DNA of 18,717 bases, from positions 1 through 18,717 of the forward strand of contig JASLQE010000116.1 of assembly GCA_030744635.1 (NCBI GenBank). The letters run 5' to 3'. Below are positions 16,395-18,717 of this stretch, one piece after another (positions within the stretch are counted from its first letter, which is position 1; each line of letters opens with the position of its first letter). The notes under the pieces are model-generated. The model was not told the DNA's origin, ran no database searches, and was given only the letters and a program-made list of their open reading frames with translations. This stretch comes from Dehalococcoidia bacterium. GTDB lineage: Bacteria > Chloroflexota > Dehalococcoidia > JACVQG01 > JAHKAY01. The position numbers were made by a program, and so were the translations under genes.

Positions 16395-17213
16395 ATGCCA
16401 ACCGCCAGCAGCAACGGGGTGGGACTCCACTATGAAATATTCGGCGCCGGCAGGAATATCGTGCTATGCCACGGCTACTCCGGGAGCCATCAGGACTGGA
16501 TTCAACCCATATCCGCCCTGATGTCCGACTACCGCGTGGTGGTAAAGGACCGCCGTGGGCACGGTAGCTCACAGGCCCCTGCCTCCGCTGACGCCTACTC
16601 CATCAAGACTTTCGCTGATGATGTGATGTCGGTGATGTCGGTGGCCGGCATAACGGAGTGCTGCCTGGGCGGGCACTCCATGGGTGGCTTCATCGCCCTT
16701 GAGCTTGCGCTTAGCCACCCGGAACTGGTGGCCGCCCTGGTGCTGGTAGATACCTCCAGCGGTGAGATGGATATGCCCCCCGAGCACAGCGAGGCCCGGC
16801 TGAAAGCCCTGGATATAGCCCGCGCGCAGGGGACGGCTGCGGCCTTTGACTATGTAGCCGATAACAGCCCCATGGTCAAAGACCACCTCCAGAAGCACCC
16901 TCATATGAGGGCGATATCCCGCCAGCGCACCATGGAGACATCGGCAGAGGGCTATGCGCACGCCTGGGGGGCATTACGCAACTGGACTCCCCTCACTCCC
17001 CGCCTCCCGGAAATCAAGGCACCTACACTTATCGTGGTGGGGGAGGAGGATGTCCCCTTCCTGCGCCCGGCACAGGTGCTACGGGATGGCATACCCAACT
17101 CCCGGATAGCGATGATACCTGGCTCCGGCCATACCCCTCAACTGGAGAAGCCGGAGGCCTTCAACCGTGCGCTGCGGGAATTCCTGGCCCAGCACTTCCC
17201 CCCGGCCGGGTGA
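16395..17213 (+). CDS. Alpha/beta hydrolase
   Basis: This is a 272-aa single-domain alpha/beta-hydrolase. The oxyanion region is CHGYSG (25-30). The nucleophile elbow is GHSMGG with S95, the acid is probably D219 (GEEDVPF) and the catalytic His is H246 (GSGHTPQ). A helical cap is expected at about 125-195. There is no signal peptide, so it is cytoplasmic. AGGAGG lies 8 nt before the ATG. It resembles the esterase / C-C hydrolase / enol-lactonase group (PcaD, MhpC, BioH-like), which cannot be told apart by motif. It is a single gene between the divergent MFS gene and the nuclease. The neighbouring acyl-CoA genes make a role in organic acid catabolism possible. Confidence 0.9.
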   Translation: MPTASSNGVGLHYEIFGAGRNIVLCHGYSGSHQDWIQPISALMSDYRVVVKDRRGHGSSQAPASADAYSIKTFADDVMSVMSVAGITECCLGGHSMGGFIALELALSHPELVAALVLVDTSSGEMDMPPEHSEARLKALDIARAQGTAAAFDYVADNSPMVKDHLQKHPHMRAISRQRTMETSAEGYAHAWGALRNWTPLTPRLPEIKAPTLIVVGEEDVPFLRPAQVLRDGIPNSRIAMIPGSGHTPQLEKPEAFNRALREFLAQHFPPAG

Positions 17214-17386
17214 GCCCAGGTAGCGAGGTTGTTTAGCCGGCGCTTCTTTGCCCCCCACCCACCCGATAAATAGGTCAAGGGGCCACACCCCCCTGATGAA
17301 CAACTCCTTAGTGGGAGGGGGGAAGGGCAATCTTTGACAAGCGACCTCAGTGGCCGCTAGTGACGGCCATAGTGTAGAATCATAGC
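17214..17386. other. Intergenic region between hydrolase and nuclease
   Basis: 173 nt without a gene. It holds a C-rich tract (about 17250-17270), a G-rich tract (about 17311-17327) that can pair with it imperfectly, and a TTGACA (17334-17339) with no good -10 at 16-18 nt. No T-run terminator is visible after the hydrolase. Confidence 0.4.
17375..17380 (+). promoter_or_regulatory. -10 box directly before the nuclease gene (leaderless)
   Basis: TAGAAT ends 6 nt before the ATG at 17387, which puts the expected transcription start on the A of the start codon. No Shine-Dalgarno precedes the gene. The only good -35-like hexamer (17334-17339) is 35 nt away, too far to pair with it. Confidence 0.4.
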
Positions 17387-18223
17387 ATGAGCGCCGCTGC
17401 CGGGGGGAAGTCCGTGGCCCGACCCCTGCGCCTCTCCCCCACCAGCGTATCCGTCTTCACGCAGTGCCGCTACCAGTACAAGCTGCGCTATATAGATAAG
17501 CTGCGGGATCAGTATGCCCGGGCCAAGCCGTATCTCACCATGGCCAACCATGTCCACGCCACTCTGCGGGACTTCCTGTCCAGGGTGCCGCCGGACCGGA
17601 GGACCCTGGAGACGGTAGAGGCCCTCCTCAGAGACCACTGGCGGCGTTCAAGGGTGGGCTTCAGGGGTGAGGTCGATGAGCAGCGCTGGGCCAACAAAGC
17701 AATGGCCCAGGTAAAGACTTTCACGGAGAGATGGGATGTCACGGTGCAACCCCTGATGGTGGAGAAGGGGCTGGAGGCCCAGCTTGGCTCCGGAATCGTC
17801 CTCTACGCCAAGGCGGACCGGGTGGACAGGGAGGCCGATGGCAACCTCCACATCGTGGACTACAAGACCGGCAACAAGCCACCCAAGACCGACTGGACCC
17901 AGCTATTCCTCCAGGCGCTGGTGCTATCCCGCAGGCAGTCGGCACCGGTGGACCGGGCCTCTTTTCTATACCTGGGACCGTCGGCTATGGAGACCACATC
18001 CATCTCGCCGGATGTCCTGGACGGGGCTCTATGGGAGCTACTGCGCACCGCCCGAAAGGTCCGCCAGGAGAGCAAATACCGGGCCACCCCCGGCACCTGG
18101 TGCGGTTACTGCGACTTCACCCCCATTTGTACGGCCCGGGGTGGGGAAGCCACACCCTCCAGCGCCCCCGAAGGCCAGTTGGAGCTGTGGGACTACGGCC
18201 TGGAGGAAGCGGATGACCCCTGA
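17387..18223 (+). CDS. RecB-like PD-(D/E)XK nuclease with an Fe-S cluster
   Basis: This 278-aa protein is of the PDDEXK_1 (RecB/AddB C-terminal/Cas4-like) type. SPTSVSVFTQCRYQYKLRYI (17-36) is the typical entry motif, with C27 the first cluster Cys. H57 corresponds to the conserved His. D144 (KADRVD) and D158-x-K160 (IVDYKTG) form the metal-dependent nuclease core. C239, C242 and C248 (WCGYC...C) complete a four-Cys [4Fe-4S] pattern as in AddB and Cas4. No helicase domain or cas genes are adjacent, so it is a stand-alone nuclease. A DNA-repair role is most likely; the partner is unknown. Confidence 0.88.
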   Translation: MSAAAGGKSVARPLRLSPTSVSVFTQCRYQYKLRYIDKLRDQYARAKPYLTMANHVHATLRDFLSRVPPDRRTLETVEALLRDHWRRSRVGFRGEVDEQRWANKAMAQVKTFTERWDVTVQPLMVEKGLEAQLGSGIVLYAKADRVDREADGNLHIVDYKTGNKPPKTDWTQLFLQALVLSRRQSAPVDRASFLYLGPSAMETTSISPDVLDGALWELLRTARKVRQESKYRATPGTWCGYCDFTPICTARGGEATPSSAPEGQLELWDYGLEEADDP

Positions 18224-18245
18224 TGCGTGGTTGCGTCAATCCGCT

Positions 18246-18289
18246 TGATTGGTTGGGCTCTTCGTCCTTGTGCGAAGGGGCCCGAATCA
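18246..18289. repeat. Imperfect stem-loop after the nuclease gene
   Basis: TGATT (18246-18250), GGGC-T-CTTCG (18255-18264), an 8-nt loop, then CGAAG-GG-GCCC (18273-18283) and AATCA (18285-18289). The core pairs with a one-against-two bulge. There is no T-run on the + strand side, so it is at best a weak terminator or a 3'-end stabiliser for the nuclease mRNA. Confidence 0.4.
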
Positions 18290-18325
18290 CTACCTCGTGA
18301 TGCACGGTTAGCAAACCTTAAGGAG

Positions 18326-18562
18326 TCAGATAGCGCGCCTGGCAGGATTTGAACCCGCGACCCTCGGATCCGAAGTCCGATGCTCTATCCGCTGAGCTAC
18401 AGGCGCGATTATAGCTGGAGTCCCATTTGATTCTATCACTCCGGAGAGGGGTCCAACAAAGCGGGGTCTAACAGGGTCTAACATTTTGTGAACCGTTAGA
18501 CCCCGCTTTTTTCTCATGTACTCCCGCATGTAGTCTGACTTGGCCTGTCCCGTTAGCGGCAT
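18326..18562 (-). CDS. Doubtful small ORF running into tRNA-Arg
   Basis: From ATG 18562 the frame encodes 78 aa. The N-terminal part, MPLTGQAKSDYMREYMRKKR, is basic and helical and resembles short hypothetical proteins of phages and integrated elements that start with a similar DYxREYMRxxR stretch (recognition from memory). The last third is simply the tRNA read as protein (VAQRIEHRTSDP...), so the gene as read cannot be a normal full-length product. It starts 10 nt after the stop of the upstream partial HTH ORF and has only a weak Shine-Dalgarno. Either the 5' half is the remnant of a gene cut by a junction at the tRNA, or the frame is fortuitous. Confidence 0.3.
   Translation of the reverse strand: MPLTGQAKSDYMREYMRKKRGLTVHKMLDPVRPRFVGPLSGVIESNGTPAIIAPVAQRIEHRTSDPRVAGSNPARRAI
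18334..18406 (-). tRNA. tRNA-Arg (anticodon TCG)
   Basis: This is a complete 73-nt cloverleaf. The acceptor GCGCCTG pairs with CAGGCGC (7 bp), the D stem is GCTC/GAGC, the anticodon stem TCGGA/TCCGA has loop CTTCGGA (anticodon TCG), and the T arm GCGGG/CCTGC has loop TTCAAAT. The discriminator is G. CCA is not encoded and must be added by nucleotidyltransferase. It reads CGA and, by wobble, probably other CGN codons. Confidence 0.97.
18430..18459 (-). promoter_or_regulatory. Candidate promoter of tRNA-Arg
   Basis: On the - strand, TTGTTG (18459-18454), an 18-nt spacer and TAGAAT (18435-18430), ending 23 nt before the mature tRNA 5' end, which allows a short 5' leader for RNase P. A TATAAT (18413-18408) next to the tRNA is too close to serve as its -10. 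Confidence 0.4.
18461..18512 (+). terminator. Strong intrinsic terminator-like hairpin (+ strand)
   Basis: A perfect 12-bp stem (18461-18472 with 18495-18506, GCGGGGTCTAAC/GTTAGACCCCGC) with a 22-nt loop, followed by six T (18507-18512). By form it terminates + strand transcription. The only + strand gene upstream is the nuclease, 238 nt away, so it may end that transcript after passing antisense to the tRNA. It lies within the doubtful - strand ORF. Confidence 0.55.
18464..18483. repeat. Tandem decamer (2 copies) in the hairpin
   Basis: GGGTCTAACA occurs twice back to back (18464-18473 and 18474-18483). The inverted copy GTTAGACCC (18495-18503) can pair with either, so two alternative stems are possible; the outer one is longer and abuts the T-run. 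Confidence 0.8.
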
Positions 18563-18572
18563 TTCTACCCAC

Positions 18573-18717
18573 TTAGTCCTCGGTAGCCTTAGGTTTACGC
18601 CTCCGCCTCTTGGGCTTAGGTCCCGGTTTGGGCCTGTTGGCCATGTAATCATCAATAGAGGCTGTTTCTACCATCCAGTCCCTACCAAACTTCTCCCCCT
18701 TTAGCCGTCTCTGTGAC
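18573..18717 (-). CDS. Partial excisionase/MerR-like HTH protein, C-terminal end
   Basis: A frame open from the window edge to TAA at 18573 gives the last 47 aa of a protein. LKGEKFGRDWMVETASIDDY (5-24) matches the wing and end of HTH_17/excisionase-type DNA-binding domains, which commonly read K.GR.W.I....ID.Y. The tail is very basic (KPGPKPKRRRRKPK), as in DNA-binding accessory proteins. The 5' end is outside the window, so the full domain cannot be checked. Its neighbours, a small phage-like ORF and a tRNA, suggest an integrated or formerly mobile segment. Confidence 0.55.
   Translation of the reverse strand, partial: SQRRLKGEKFGRDWMVETASIDDYMANRPKPGPKPKRRRRKPKATED

Noticed and set aside
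17311..17327. G-rich tract upstream of the nuclease as a G-quadruplex
   Set aside because: The G-runs do not form four well separated tracts; evidence is too thin beyond a GC-rich intergenic composition.
18408..18413. TATAAT next to tRNA-Arg as its -10 box
   Set aside because: Transcription would start about 6 nt inside the mature tRNA; a TAGAAT with a spaced -35 further upstream fits better.

Overview
The window is GC-rich bacterial chromosome with dense, mostly intact genes. The GroEL/GroES sequences, the CIRCE/HrcA-type heat-shock control, the small two-subunit aconitase-family enzyme and the abundance of acyl-CoA enzymes suggest a Chloroflexota bacterium, probably Dehalococcoidia-like. 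This assignment comes from reading the proteins, not from a search.

Left half (96-8444, + strand): one tightly packed TCA-cycle operon of ten genes. It encodes the large and small subunits of an aconitase/isopropylmalate-dehydratase family enzyme, isocitrate dehydrogenase, LDH-type malate dehydrogenase, class I fumarase alpha, sdhC, sdhD, sdhA, sdhB and class I fumarase beta. Junctions overlap or are separated by at most 9 nt. The two fumarase halves flank the whole succinate dehydrogenase block. The operon covers isomerisation/isocitrate oxidation and the malate-fumarate-succinate segment. No citrate synthase, 2-oxoglutarate-oxidising enzyme or succinyl-CoA synthetase is in the window. It ends at a perfect hairpin terminator shared with the convergent groL.

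Middle (8530-10945): groS-groL on the - strand, with a well-formed sigma70-type promoter and an exact CIRCE operator over the expected transcription start. A small HTH gene runs divergently from it and may be translated from a leaderless mRNA.

Acyl-CoA region (10942-14772): a thiolase and a DUF35 (zinc ribbon/OB-fold) partner on the - strand, divergent from an acyl-CoA dehydrogenase and an overlapping SDR oxidoreductase on the + strand. This is a small module for acyl-CoA metabolism of unknown substrate; the dehydrogenase has Asp where Glu is usual. An MFS carrier (- strand), an alpha/beta hydrolase and a RecB-like PD-(D/E)XK nuclease (both +) follow as separate single genes.

Right edge (18224-18717): a tRNA-Arg(TCG) on the - strand, then AT-richer sequence with a truncated excisionase-like/HTH C-terminus, a doubtful small ORF and a perfect hairpin with a T-run. 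It looks like the edge of an integrated or accessory segment. I saw no CRISPR array, transposase or clearly new defence system. The most unusual points are the fumarase split around SDH, the altered catalytic position in the acyl-CoA dehydrogenase, the apparent leaderless promoters and the structured right edge.
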